From contig CAJXLJ010000001.1 of NCBI GenBank assembly GCA_913055785.1, positions 62,001 through 126,000 of the forward strand: a stretch of 64,000 nt of DNA, given 5' to 3'. The notes under the pieces were generated by a model. That model did no database searches, was not told the origin of the DNA, and was given only the letters and a program-made list of their open reading frames with translations. The position numbers were made by a program, and so were the translations under genes. Positions 1 to 8,755 of the stretch are shown piece by piece; position 1 is the first letter of the stretch; every line of letters starts with the position of its first letter. The DNA is from an uncultured Parvularculaceae bacterium (lineage in GTDB: Bacteria; Pseudomonadota; Alphaproteobacteria; Caulobacterales; Parvularculaceae).

Positions 1-1
1 G

Positions 2-427
2 CTCGAGATCGAGCCTTCCGAAGAAGCTTCGGAAACGCCGGTCTATTTCGGCGGGCCGGTGCAAACGGAACGCGGCCTTGTCTTACATACGCTCGACTAC
101 CGTCTCGACAAGACGCTTGCCGTTGCGCCTGATCTCGGGCTCACCGCGACGAAAGACATTCTCGCCGATATTGGCGGCAAGCATCCGAGGCGGCCGGCGC
201 CGCGCGCGTTTCTGCTTGCGGTCGGCCACGCCGGTTGGGGCGCCGGGCAACTGGAACAGGAAATCACCATGAACGCCTGGGTCCACTGCGAAGCAGACGA
301 GACCATAATCTTTGGCGGCGCGGAAAACGCATCGTGGAATCGCGCGCTCGGCAAGCTTGGGGTGACCAGCGCAATGCTGTCGCCGGAATGGGCGTCCATC
401 CGTAATCAGGATCAGCCGCTCAATTAA
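2..427 (+). CDS. YqgE/AlgH family protein (5' end outside window)
   Basis: This is the C-terminal part of a YqgE/AlgH (DUF179) protein. The reading frame is open from base 2, so the gene begins before the window. The visible protein carries the family's YFGGPV stretch, then a GHAGWGAGQLE segment, and a conserved WN/LG region near the end. The family is widespread in proteobacteria. It was linked to alginate regulation in Pseudomonas, but its biochemical role is unknown. An internal Met-like GTG lies at about base 59, but similarity clearly extends upstream of it, so that is not the start. It converges with the EAL gene that follows on the other strand. Confidence 0.85.
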   Translation, partial: LEIEPSEEASETPVYFGGPVQTERGLVLHTLDYRLDKTLAVAPDLGLTATKDILADIGGKHPRRPAPRAFLLAVGHAGWGAGQLEQEITMNAWVHCEADETIIFGGAENASWNRALGKLGVTSAMLSPEWASIRNQDQPLN

Positions 428-452
428 ACAAGCGCGGCGCTCGCAAACCTGA

Positions 453-2633
453 TCAGCGAATGGTCGAACGGCGCCAAAGCCAGCTCGCGCCCTGCTTCGC
501 GGGCGCTGCAACAGCTTCTTCCGCCGCAAGATCGCTGGCCGTCAGCTCGATATCGCTGTTTGCCGCTTCGTCCGGCTTGATGTCGCCGGCGGCTTCCGCC
601 TTTTCAGCAAGAACCGCGCCCGTTTCCGGCTGTTCTTCCTTGAGCGACGTCTCGACGGCTTTCGGTTCCGGCGTCGGTTCTTCGGCTTTCATCTCAACCG
701 CCGGCTCGGCGACCGGGGACGCTTCCTCCGGCATGCCGAACGCGTACCCCTGAGCGAGGTCCAGCCCCAGTTTCGCCGCCGCTTTTGCTGCGTTCTTTGT
801 CTCGATCCCCTCGACGATCACCTTAAGCCCAAGCTGCTTGCCAAGGCCGCCAAGCGAGGCGGCGATTTTCGAACCGTCGCCGCCGGTCTCAAGATCGCCA
901 GCGAATGACTTGTCGATCTTCAGGTAATCGAAATCGTATTTGCGAAGATTGGTGAGGCATGAAAAGCCTGCGCCAAAGTCGTCGAAAGCGAGCGCCGCGC
1001 CCGCCTTCTTGAGCGCTGAAAACACGCGTCCCGCATTGTCAGCGTCGGAAACAGCGTCGCCTTCGGTCAGCTCCAGAACAAGCGCATCCTTCGGCAAGGC
1101 GTATTTGCTGATCGCCGCGCTGACGGTTTCGACAAAACCGGGGTCGCGCATCTGCCCCCATGAAACATTCATCGCAACAAATAACTTGCTGCGTTTGTCC
1201 GCCTTCAGCTTTTCAGCGAGGAATGCGGCGGCGTTTTCAAGCATGACGCCGGCGAGTTGGGCGCCCTTGCCCGCCTGATCGGCGGCGCGCACGAACGTCT
1301 CCGGCCCTTCCGCGCCGTCTTCGCCGCGCCAGCGCGCCAACGCTTCATAACCGACGACCTTCCGGTCATCGAGGGCGACGATCGGCTGGAATGCGGCGAC
1401 GATATCGCCTTTCGCAAGCGCTGCAGAGACTTTCGATGCAAGCGCGCCCACGGCGGCCGGTACGATCGCCGCAGCGGTCGCTTCACGCAGCGTCTTGTCG
1501 TTGACGAAGTTGTTGGCCGTTGGTTTGAACACCGGCGAAGCGGTTTCGATGAAAGCCACGATCCGGGTCAACTTGCCGCTGTCTTCATTCGCCGCGCGCG
1601 CGCCGCGCATGCGAACCTTGCGGCCGTCATAGAGCTTCAGCGCCACATCGAACGGGCCGTCGATTGGCGCGACAACTTCGTCCTGAAACCGCTGGGCGTC
1701 TTTCTTGTCGATAAAATTCGCCAGCGCTTCCGGCGTGAACGGCGCGGCGGAGTCAGCGCCGAGAAGCTGCGGCAGCGATTCCGTCTGGTCGACATAGGTC
1801 GGACTCCAGTCCCAGATCGCCACGCCCGAATAATCAAGCACCTGCGCGAGAGAACTGTCGAGCACGATATCCGCGCGCTCGTCATTCGAGCCGGCGTGCG
1901 ACGCAGCCTCATGTAATTCATCATGGCCCGATGCAGCGAAGATTTGCATCGGCGCCGCCGCCTGCTTTGCAGGCGCGCTGAATGGCGCAGCGCCGGCTTC
2001 CGTCAGCGACACGATGCTCGCGGCAAGAACGCCAAGGGTAAACAGCGCGTGCGGCGCAAGCGCGCCGATGGTCGCTGCGCCGCCGCTCAACGAACCGATA
2101 AAGGGCGCAACCATCGCGATGGCGACGCCCGGCAGGATCAGACGCGCACCAGCGTCGCCGCGGATCGCCTGGGTGATGGCGAGGATCAACGCAAAACCGC
2201 CGACGCCGAATACGGACCAGCGCATGATGGCGGTAAGATCAACGCGGTCGACAAAATTGATGACGCCCATGCCCGCAATGATAAGTGCGGCGGTGAACAT
2301 CACCCCGCCTAGCAGGGGATTGTATTTCGCCGCGCCGACCGTCGAAGACAGAAATGCGATCGCTGCAGCGGCGAACAATCCGAGAATAAAAACAGTCACC
2401 TCAGGCGACATGGCGGAGAAAAAGCCAAGCCAAGAAAATTCCAGCGCCGCCGCGCCCGCCACCATAACCAGCGCGCAAACAGCAAGACCGCTGCGCCGGA
2501 TTGCAGCGTAACCCGCCAGAAACGCCGCAGCCACGATGAACGCGCCCGCGATCGCGCCCCGGCCCAGCTCCACAGCCGGCGCCGCTGCTGCAACGCCGTC
2601 GCTAAACCCGGCCGCCAGAATTCCAATGATCAT
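453..2633 (-). CDS. membrane-anchored EAL-domain c-di-GMP phosphodiesterase
   Basis: Predicted to hydrolyse cyclic di-GMP at the inner membrane. The first ~215 residues hold about seven hydrophobic helices. A PAS-like region follows (~270-365), then a full EAL domain (~410-635). The signature EAL is in GYEALARW, metal/catalytic residues are in LELTEGD and AFDDFGAGFS, and KIDKSF and EGIETK are also present. No GGDEF domain is seen, so it should be a phosphodiesterase only. The last ~90 residues are acidic and low-complexity. The frame could open at a GTG at 2648, but the ATG at 2633 sits behind a G-rich GGGGTGGGG ribosome site and is preferred. The signal it senses is unknown. Confidence 0.85.
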   Translation of the reverse strand: MIIGILAAGFSDGVAAAAPAVELGRGAIAGAFIVAAAFLAGYAAIRRSGLAVCALVMVAGAAALEFSWLGFFSAMSPEVTVFILGLFAAAAIAFLSSTVGAAKYNPLLGGVMFTAALIIAGMGVINFVDRVDLTAIMRWSVFGVGGFALILAITQAIRGDAGARLILPGVAIAMVAPFIGSLSGGAATIGALAPHALFTLGVLAASIVSLTEAGAAPFSAPAKQAAAPMQIFAASGHDELHEAASHAGSNDERADIVLDSSLAQVLDYSGVAIWDWSPTYVDQTESLPQLLGADSAAPFTPEALANFIDKKDAQRFQDEVVAPIDGPFDVALKLYDGRKVRMRGARAANEDSGKLTRIVAFIETASPVFKPTANNFVNDKTLREATAAAIVPAAVGALASKVSAALAKGDIVAAFQPIVALDDRKVVGYEALARWRGEDGAEGPETFVRAADQAGKGAQLAGVMLENAAAFLAEKLKADKRSKLFVAMNVSWGQMRDPGFVETVSAAISKYALPKDALVLELTEGDAVSDADNAGRVFSALKKAGAALAFDDFGAGFSCLTNLRKYDFDYLKIDKSFAGDLETGGDGSKIAASLGGLGKQLGLKVIVEGIETKNAAKAAAKLGLDLAQGYAFGMPEEASPVAEPAVEMKAEEPTPEPKAVETSLKEEQPETGAVLAEKAEAAGDIKPDEAANSDIELTASDLAAEEAVAAPAKQGASWLWRRSTIR

Positions 2634-2827
2634 CACCCCACCCCGCACTTTGTTTCGGCGTCAGACGCCGAGGAAACGGTAACCAGAGCCTGGCTGAGCC
2701 CCGCCCTCACGCATCCGCATGCCGCTGATGCGCCCCGGGAGCCCACGACTGACTCACTCGATTTGGCCCGTATAATCACGCTTGTGTGACATTATCGCAA
2801 GAGCGGCGCCGGGTGTTCGGTGAATTT

Positions 2828-3445
2828 TTACGAACGGTTCGTCTCATTCTGAGCGCTATATTCCCGATATCGTCTCGCCGTCAGGGCGTAGAGTTCATGA
2901 TCGCGCCATTCGCCGTTGATTTTGAGATAGTCCCGGGCGAACCCCTCTTTCTCAAATCCACATTTGAGAAGCAGACGGCGCGACGGCGCATTATCGGGAT
3001 GGCACGCCGCTTCGATACGGTTAAGGCCGATGGCGTCGAACACATGACCGGCAAGCGCCCGCACCGCGGCGGAGCCATAGCCCTGGTCGATATGGGGCGC
3101 GCCGATCCAGTACCCCAGAACGCCGGCCCTGGCCGCGCCGTAGCGGATATTCGTGAGCGTCACGCCGCCCAACAGCGCTTCGTCATCGCGCCGGAATACA
3201 AACAGCGAGAGCGCCCGGCTGCGCCGCGCCTCGCGTTCAAACAGTTGAATCCGCTGGCGGAATGCCGAGCCCGCCAGCTCTTCTGGGGTCCAGTCATCCT
3301 CCCAGGCAGTCAGGTGGGCCCGGCTCTGTTCGCGCAACGCCGCCCATTGGGGATGATCGCGGATGACCGGCGCGCGCAGATAGACCGGATCCCGGACAAG
3401 GATCGGGCTGAAATCGGCGTTTCCCGGCGGTTTAAGCTGAAACAT
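2828..3445 (-). CDS. GNAT family N-acetyltransferase, RimJ/RimL type
   Basis: A 205-residue GNAT enzyme expected to transfer an acetyl group from acetyl-CoA to an amino group. The pyrophosphate-binding motif appears as DQGYGSAA in the middle of the protein. It is followed by the typical RimJ-like segment with ACHPDNAPS and the LLKCGFEKEGF strand-helix. By family it resembles RimJ/RimL, which acetylate ribosomal-protein N termini, but many relatives act on other amines, so the substrate is not settled. It lies alone between the EAL gene and the divergent M23 peptidase gene. About 180 bases between its stop and the EAL start show nothing recognisable. Confidence 0.8.
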   Translation of the reverse strand: MFQLKPPGNADFSPILVRDPVYLRAPVIRDHPQWAALREQSRAHLTAWEDDWTPEELAGSAFRQRIQLFEREARRSRALSLFVFRRDDEALLGGVTLTNIRYGAARAGVLGYWIGAPHIDQGYGSAAVRALAGHVFDAIGLNRIEAACHPDNAPSRRLLLKCGFEKEGFARDYLKINGEWRDHELYALTARRYREYSAQNETNRS

Positions 3446-3574
3446 GCGCTCACTTCCCCTGACGATGGGCGTTTCCTAGCAAATACAACCGGATAGAAAA
3501 ACTGTCACAAAGGTGACGCAACACGTCTGATCTGTTATATTGCCACATTCGACCCAGGGGTGGGGGTAAAAAGT

Positions 3575-4345
3575 ATGCGTTTGTTAGGGGTGCTGGGCCG
3601 GCTGCCTTTACCGGTCATAATCGTGCTTGCGGGCTGGTATGGCGGCGCCAAATGGGGCGCGCCCGGCTTCGCCATGAACGCCGCTGACAGCGCCTTTTCC
3701 GAGGCCGCCGGCATGATCCGCTCCGTGCTTAATCGCGGCGACGAGCAGGAACAGATCAAACAGGGCGGCAAGACCGCCGCGGCCGCTGTAGTCCCGGAAA
3801 CGCAAGACACCGCATCCGTGGAAACCGAAGCCGGCGGGCCCGGTCTCAATCTCTGCAATCTCGACATATCGAACGCGCCGCCTGCGGACAGAACGGGCCG
3901 CGTGCGGCATTACCGCTCGCTCGTCGAAATCAACGGCGTGTCCCTGCTCATGACGCCCGCCACAAAATCATGCCTGTCATCCGGCTTCGGTCATCGCGGT
4001 TACGCGCCTCATCGCGGCGTCGACTATTTCAGCGATCAGGGCGGCGATGTGCTCGCCGCCGCCGACGGCGTGATCCGTGAAGCGAAGCACCGGGATGATT
4101 ACGGCAACATGATCGTCATCGACCACGGAAACGGCGTTTACACGCGGTATGCGCATCTCGCCTCTTTCGCCGGCGCCGTTCGTGAAGGCGTCGGCGTAAA
4201 ACAGGGCCAGCGCCTGGGGCCGATCGGCCGAACAGGAAAAGCCGGCGCAACGCACCTTCATTATGAAATCCGCACGGGCGATTATCTCGCTGCGGGCGGT
4301 TCTTTCGCCCTGACGCCCGTCGATCCGTTCGCGCTCAAGCCTTGA
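3575..4345 (+). CDS. M23/LytM peptidase with N-terminal membrane anchor
   Basis: A probable cell-wall zinc metallopeptidase or LytM-fold regulator facing the periplasm. One hydrophobic segment lies at the N terminus (LPVIIVLAGWYGGAK), followed by a ~90-residue linker and a C-terminal LytM domain. The zinc ligands are seen as HRGVD (H and D) and as HLHYE (HxH), so the active site looks intact. The frame also opens at a GTG at 3560. The ATG at 3575 is preferred because GGGGG lies 8 bases upstream. The anchor segment is almost repeated in the small protein at 14901-15122. The peptide-bond specificity cannot be told from sequence. Confidence 0.85.
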   Translation: MRLLGVLGRLPLPVIIVLAGWYGGAKWGAPGFAMNAADSAFSEAAGMIRSVLNRGDEQEQIKQGGKTAAAAVVPETQDTASVETEAGGPGLNLCNLDISNAPPADRTGRVRHYRSLVEINGVSLLMTPATKSCLSSGFGHRGYAPHRGVDYFSDQGGDVLAAADGVIREAKHRDDYGNMIVIDHGNGVYTRYAHLASFAGAVREGVGVKQGQRLGPIGRTGKAGATHLHYEIRTGDYLAAGGSFALTPVDPFALKP

Positions 4346-4436
4346 GCCTGCCGAACCCTGCCAATCCATAGACCACCGCCCCTGCGGCGACTGGCGCCTT
4401 GCTTTTCTCATCTGCCCCGGGCGTTATGATTGGCCG

Positions 4437-5177
4437 ATGACCACGATGACGATCGCATCCGAAACCCGCTACGGGAACGCGCCGTTTTTTATATTCTGCG
4501 ATCACGCATCGAATGCGATTCCGCCGGAATTGAGAGAACTCGGCATCCCGGAAGACGTCTTGCGCACCCATATCGCCTGGGACATTGGCGCAGGCGCGCT
4601 TTCCCACAAGCTTGGCGAACGACTGGAGGCCTCCGTCTTTGAATGCGGGTTTTCAAGGCTGATCATTGACGTCAACCGCGCACTCGATGCGCGCGATCTT
4701 ATCCCTGCGGCCAGCGATCAAATCCCGGTGCCGGGAAACCAGATGTTGTCCGACGAAGCGCGCCGGCAACGCATCGAAACTTTTCATATTCCGTATCATG
4801 ACCGCCTCAACGCCGCGATAGACAAAGCCGTCGCGACGCATGGACGGCCGTTCATCGTTTCAGTGCACAGTTTCACCAACAGGCTGATGGGCGCGGCGGA
4901 GGACCGGCCCTGGCGAATCGGCATGCTCTGGCGTGAAGATGAAGCCAACGCACAGGCGATGATTCGGTATCTGCGGAACAAAACCGGCTGGGCGATCGGC
5001 GATAACGAGCCCTATGACGCGAGGGTGTTCAATTACTCTATCGACCGCCATGTGAGCGCGCGCGGCCTGCCGCATCTGACTTTCGAGGTCCGGCAGGATG
5101 TTATTGCGAGCGGCGATGATATAATTCAGACTGCTGAATTACTTGCGGGGGGAATCCGCGAGGTTGCTGGCGGGTAG
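4437..5177 (+). CDS. N-formylglutamate amidohydrolase family protein
   Basis: A 246-residue member of the N-formylglutamate amidohydrolase family, whose founding member (HutG of pseudomonads) releases formate from N-formylglutamate in histidine degradation. The family opening FFIFCDHASNAIP and the DIGAGALS segment are present, as are downstream family blocks (VSVHSFTN). No other hut genes are nearby. The next gene, 31 bases downstream on the same strand, is a YbdK-type ligase, and this pairing recurs in alphaproteobacteria. The real substrate may therefore be another N-acyl amino acid. The ATG at 4437 is the first plausible start. Confidence 0.82.
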   Translation: MTTMTIASETRYGNAPFFIFCDHASNAIPPELRELGIPEDVLRTHIAWDIGAGALSHKLGERLEASVFECGFSRLIIDVNRALDARDLIPAASDQIPVPGNQMLSDEARRQRIETFHIPYHDRLNAAIDKAVATHGRPFIVSVHSFTNRLMGAAEDRPWRIGMLWREDEANAQAMIRYLRNKTGWAIGDNEPYDARVFNYSIDRHVSARGLPHLTFEVRQDVIASGDDIIQTAELLAGGIREVAGG

Positions 5178-5207
5178 TTCCCGCCCTGGCGAGAGGAGAG
5201 CAGCGCC

Positions 5208-6347
5208 ATGATGCCGACGCTGACCCTGGGGGTTGAAGAAGAATATCTTCTGGTCGATCCCGAAACGCGCGATCTTGTCGAAGAGCCCTCCCCGGACTTC
5301 ATGAAAGACTGCAAGGACCGGCTCGGCGAGCGGGTGACGCCTGAATTTCTGAAATGCCAGGTCGAAATCGGCACGCCTGTCTGCGCAGACATCACCGAAG
5401 CGCGCCATCATTTGACTGCGTTGCGCTCCGTCATCATCAACACCGCCGACAAGCACGGCATGAAGCTGATGGCCGCTTCGACGCACCCTTTCGCGCAATG
5501 GGGCCGCCAGAAACACACCGCCGCGCCGCGCTATGACCTGCTCGACAAGGATATGGGCGGCGCGATCCGCCGTATGCTGATCTGCGGCATGCATGTCCAC
5601 GCCGGTATCGAGGACGAGGAACTGCGCATCGACCTCATGAACCAGACGCGGTACTTCCTCCCGCATCTACTGGCGCTTTCCACGTCTTCGCCGTTCTGGG
5701 GCGGACACGACATGCAGATGCGCTGTTCAAGGCTCGGCGTCTTCGATTCGATGCCGCGCACCGGCATTCCCGACCGTTACGAAAGCTGGTCCGAATATCA
5801 AAGAATGATCGAGCGGCTGGTGCGCGCCGGCGTGATGGAAGACGCAACCAAAATCTGGTGGGACATGCGCCCAAGCTGCCGCTTTCCGACGGTCGAGATG
5901 CGGATCACCGATGTATGTACGCGGCTTGAAGACGCTCTGTGCGTCGCCGCCATCTATCAGTCGATCCTTCGCATGCTGTCTCGGATCCGCAATCGCAACA
6001 TGCGCTGGCGCATTTATCCGCGCATCATGCTGGAAGAAAACCGCTGGCGCGCGCAGCGTTACGGCTGCACGAATTCCATGATCGATCTCGGCCGCGGCGA
6101 ATGCCTGCCCTTCGGCTCGCTCATCGAAGAGATCATCGAGATCATTACCGAAGACGCAACGGCGCTCGGCTGCCTCAAGGAAGTCCACCACGCGCGCACG
6201 ATCCTCAAACGCGGCACCAGCGCGTGCAAACAGCTCGAAGTCTTTGCAAAAGCGAAACAGGCCGGCGCCGACGAGCCGGAGGCGTTTCGCGCAGTCGTCG
6301 ACATGCTGGTCGCCGAAACCGCCGCCGATCTGCCCGAAGCCCCTTAG
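5208..6347 (+). CDS. YbdK-type carboxylate-amine ligase
   Basis: A 379-residue ATP-dependent carboxylate-amine ligase of the glutamate-cysteine ligase type 2 (YbdK) family. Members join a carboxylate to an amine and show weak glutamate-cysteine ligase activity in vitro. The family start GVEEEYLLVD is near the N terminus, and the length fits the family. Histidine- and arginine-rich blocks (CGMHVHAGIED, EMRITDVC) follow in the expected order. The start codon lies behind a clear GAGAGGAG site. It probably forms a two-gene unit with the amidohydrolase upstream, suggesting linked synthesis and cleavage of an amide, but the physiological substrate is unknown. Confidence 0.85.
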   Translation: MMPTLTLGVEEEYLLVDPETRDLVEEPSPDFMKDCKDRLGERVTPEFLKCQVEIGTPVCADITEARHHLTALRSVIINTADKHGMKLMAASTHPFAQWGRQKHTAAPRYDLLDKDMGGAIRRMLICGMHVHAGIEDEELRIDLMNQTRYFLPHLLALSTSSPFWGGHDMQMRCSRLGVFDSMPRTGIPDRYESWSEYQRMIERLVRAGVMEDATKIWWDMRPSCRFPTVEMRITDVCTRLEDALCVAAIYQSILRMLSRIRNRNMRWRIYPRIMLEENRWRAQRYGCTNSMIDLGRGECLPFGSLIEEIIEIITEDATALGCLKEVHHARTILKRGTSACKQLEVFAKAKQAGADEPEAFRAVVDMLVAETAADLPEAP

Positions 6348-6486
6348 ATAGGCGCTGAAATTAATATTTTAGGGGGCCTTGCATCGCCCGTAGGGCTTCG
6401 CTATATCCGCCGCTCGCTTCCCGCATATTTCTAATGCGAACAGCGGCGTTCCGCCCGGGCCGCAAGGCTTCGGACGGTGTAGTTGG

Positions 6487-6563
<77 letters not shown>

Positions 6564-6567
6564 AATA

Positions 6568-7686
6568 CTAATCCTTCGTTTTTCTGGGCCTGCGCCGTCT
6601 TCTCCGGCGACGGCGCTGCTTGCGTTTCTGGCGCGCTTCAGCCGCAAGGTCAGCGAGTATGCCCTCGCGCAGCCCCCTGTCGGCGACGCGAATGCGAGTC
6701 GCCGGCCATTCGCGTGCGAGCGCTTCAAGTATAGCGCAGCCGCAAACGACGAGGTCCGCGCGTTCAACACCGATACAGGGCTCGCTGGCGCGATCATCGA
6801 AACTCATGGCGCGGAGCTTTTCCGTCACTTCTCTCGTTCGCGGCAATGTCAGCCACAGGCCGTCGACCAGCTCCCGGCGATAGCGGTCAAGTTCAAGATG
6901 TACGCCGGCGATCGACGTCACCGTGCCGGACGTGCCGAGCAAATGCGCCGCATCTTTTTCAAAATGCGGCCTGAGGCGAGCGGGATCGCCGAATGCGGCG
7001 ACGCCCGCGCGCACTTCCTCCACCATCTTCTCATAGGTTTCCGCGTCAAGATCGCGCCCGCCCCAGCGCTCGGCGAGACTGACAACGCCGAAGGGCAGCG
7101 AGGTCCACGCGGCGACGCTTAAGGCAGCAGCCTCGCCGTCGCGGACAATCCATGAAAGCTCGGTCGAGCCGCCGCCAATATCGAAGATCAGCGCCGCCGG
7201 CGCGGCTTCGTCAATCAGGTCCATACAGCCGGCGGCGGCGAGCCTGGCTTCCTCTTCCGTAGAAATAATTTCCAGCGTGAGCCCGGTTTGCTCCCGTATC
7301 ATGCCGAGAAACGCTGCGCCGTTTTCTGCGCCACGGCAGGCTTGCGTCGCGATGCAGCGCATATGCGTAACCCCGCGCCGCGAGATTTTTTCCGCGCACA
7401 CCTTCAGCGCATCAAGCGTTCGTTGCATGGCCGGTTCTGAAAGGACGCCCGAGGTCGAAACCCCCTCCCCGAGCCGTACAATCCGGGAGAACGCATCGAC
7501 GATACGCAACTCCTTGCCGTTCGGCGCAGCGATTAATAAACGGCAATTATTGGTGCCGAGATCGAGCGCCGCGTATCGCTCGCGCGGTTTGCCGGGAACG
7601 GAAGCGGATTTTCGCCCGTTTTGTTTCTTTTCGGTTGTCGGTTTTTTACGCGAACGCGCGTTTGCGCCGCTCTCCCCTTCGTCCAC
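6568..7686 (-). CDS. Ppx/GppA family phosphatase
   Basis: A 372-residue exopolyphosphatase / guanosine pentaphosphate phosphatase of the ASKHA fold. It is expected to trim inorganic polyphosphate or convert pppGpp to ppGpp. The nucleotide-phosphate loop LDLGTNNCRLLIA is near residue 45. ATQACR and FDIGGGSTELSW follow, then LGTSGTVTS. The first ~35 residues are lysine/arginine-rich and disordered. The last ~15 residues are an unbroken basic run of Arg/Lys that could bind polyphosphate or nucleic acid. It is the short form, lacking the C-terminal HD domain of E. coli Ppx, as is usual in alphaproteobacteria. It faces the initiator tRNA gene. Confidence 0.88.
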   Translation of the reverse strand: MDEGESGANARSRKKPTTEKKQNGRKSASVPGKPRERYAALDLGTNNCRLLIAAPNGKELRIVDAFSRIVRLGEGVSTSGVLSEPAMQRTLDALKVCAEKISRRGVTHMRCIATQACRGAENGAAFLGMIREQTGLTLEIISTEEEARLAAAGCMDLIDEAAPAALIFDIGGGSTELSWIVRDGEAAALSVAAWTSLPFGVVSLAERWGGRDLDAETYEKMVEEVRAGVAAFGDPARLRPHFEKDAAHLLGTSGTVTSIAGVHLELDRYRRELVDGLWLTLPRTREVTEKLRAMSFDDRASEPCIGVERADLVVCGCAILEALAREWPATRIRVADRGLREGILADLAAEARQKRKQRRRRRRRRRPRKTKD

Positions 7687-7795
7687 TTTTTGCGTCCTCG
7701 CTTGGGCCGTCTTCCGGCCCGGATACGGGGATCAGCTTAGTCAGCAGGTTTGGGATGGGCAAGGCTCAGGCCTGCGCCGATTACAGTCGGGCGTT

Positions 7796-7957
7796 TTAGA
7801 AGATGGAAAAAAGACAGGCGGCACCGGCAGGAGCGCGGCAGATATTGGCGGCGGCGGCGATCGACTCACCGCCAAGGAACGCCGCCATCATCACGAACAC
7901 GATGAACGCGCCAGCGACAAGCAACAGGCTTTTAACGACAGACGTTACGGCTTTCAT
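7796..7957 (-). CDS. small membrane protein at the end of the psp locus
   Basis: A 53-residue protein. It starts at an ATG (7957) with a strong GGGAGGAGAG ribosome site 1-2 bases upstream and ends at TAA. A hydrophobic helix (SLLLVAGAFIVFVMMAAFL) follows a short basic start, and the tail holds two cysteines (ANICRAP and GAACLF). It lies 64 bases downstream of pspC on the same strand, so it is probably the last gene of the phage-shock operon. Small membrane proteins (PspD in enterobacteria) occupy this place in other psp operons, but I see no convincing sequence match. Its function is unknown. Confidence 0.6.
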   Translation of the reverse strand: MKAVTSVVKSLLLVAGAFIVFVMMAAFLGGESIAAAANICRAPAGAACLFSIF

Positions 7958-8021
7958 CTCTCTCCTCCCGCCGCCGGGGCTGGCGCTTCACGCGCGCCGC
8001 CGACCGCGTTCTCAATTCTCG

Positions 8022-8495
8022 TCAGGCGCCGCGTTCAAGATCGCGGAACGCTTTCCTCAATCCGTATTCATCGGACACCACCGCCGTCTCAAGATCGGCG
8101 ATCCGCGCGTCGAGCGCCCGGAAGCGATGTTTCAGTTCCGAGAATGTTTTTTGCGGGCGCATGGAAAAGTCGCGCCAGAAGCGTTCTGATTCATCCTCAC
8201 GCATGGGTTCGTGATACTCGCCCGGCTTCATCATGATTGCGGCGGCGATATAGATGAAAATCGGCACCGGAAAGAAAAACACCGTCAAGAGAACCGCGCC
8301 GATGCGAACCCATTTGAGATTCCAGTCAAAGTAGGCGGCGAGCCCCGCGCACACGCCGGCGATCTTTCCGCGCGACGGCAGGCGCCGCAGGCGATGCCGG
8401 TTCGGGCCGGGCCGCTCGGATCCCGCCTGATAGGCGTAGCTGTCGCGATCACGCCAATGGTGATGATGGTGGTGATGATGGTGACGGTCACGCAT
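8022..8495 (-). CDS. pspC: PspC-domain membrane protein with natural His9 tract
   Basis: A 157-residue phage shock protein C. In enterobacteria PspC sits in the inner membrane with PspB and draws PspA away from PspF when the membrane is stressed. The PspC domain starts around RLPSRGKIAGVCAGLAAYFDW and continues into a strong hydrophobic helix (VLLTVFFFPVPIFIYIAAAIMM). A C-terminal helical region follows. The start chosen is the ATG at 8495, which overlaps the pspB stop by eight bases (ATGCGTGA). A longer frame to 8618 would run inside pspB. Right after MRDR the protein carries nine histidines in a row. Confidence 0.85.
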   Translation of the reverse strand: MRDRHHHHHHHHHWRDRDSYAYQAGSERPGPNRHRLRRLPSRGKIAGVCAGLAAYFDWNLKWVRIGAVLLTVFFFPVPIFIYIAAAIMMKPGEYHEPMREDESERFWRDFSMRPQKTFSELKHRFRALDARIADLETAVVSDEYGLRKAFRDLERGA

Positions 8496-8733
8496 GGGGA
8501 CGCTCCGGATAATCCTTGCGCCAGTCCGGCGCTTCCTTGTCGAGGATGGTCTCCAGGGCATCGACGCGGCGTTCGAGACGCTGGGCCGTCTTCCAGAGAT
8601 CGTCGACAAGGCGTTCATCGTCCGCCGAAAGCGATTTGGTTTTCCGCCATTCGGTCACGTAGTGCATGATCGTTGCGGGAAACGCGATGAACAGCAGCGC
8701 GATGACGCCAAGAATAAGTGGACCTTCAGACAT
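8488..8733 (-). CDS. pspB: PspB-like envelope stress protein
   Basis: An 81-residue protein with one N-terminal membrane helix (LILGVIALLFIAFPATIMHYV). An amphipathic helix rich in Leu/Arg/Asp heptads follows (DDLWKTAQRLERRVDALE), the layout of PspB. PspB and PspC together signal membrane damage to PspA. It is encoded between pspA and pspC. There is a GAGGAATAGGGG ribosome site upstream of the ATG and an 8-base overlap with pspC, so translation is probably coupled. Sequence identity to enterobacterial PspB is modest, and the call rests on length, topology and position. Confidence 0.82.
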   Translation of the reverse strand: MSEGPLILGVIALLFIAFPATIMHYVTEWRKTKSLSADDERLVDDLWKTAQRLERRVDALETILDKEAPDWRKDYPERPHA

Positions 8734-8755
8734 TCAATTCGCCCCTATTCCTCTC

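Noticed and set aside
6348-6486. Possible gene or regulatory RNA between ybdK and the initiator tRNA
   Set aside because: No frame, ribosome site or convincing stem beyond short GC palindromes.
7803-8189. 128-codon plus-strand frame opposite pspC
   Set aside because: Antisense to pspC and to the small membrane gene, which have better starts and sensible protein sequence.
8455-8490. Simple-sequence repeat (tgatgatgg-type) as a phase-variable tract
   Set aside because: It is the in-frame histidine tract of PspC encoded by mixed codons; uneven repeats make slippage switching unlikely.
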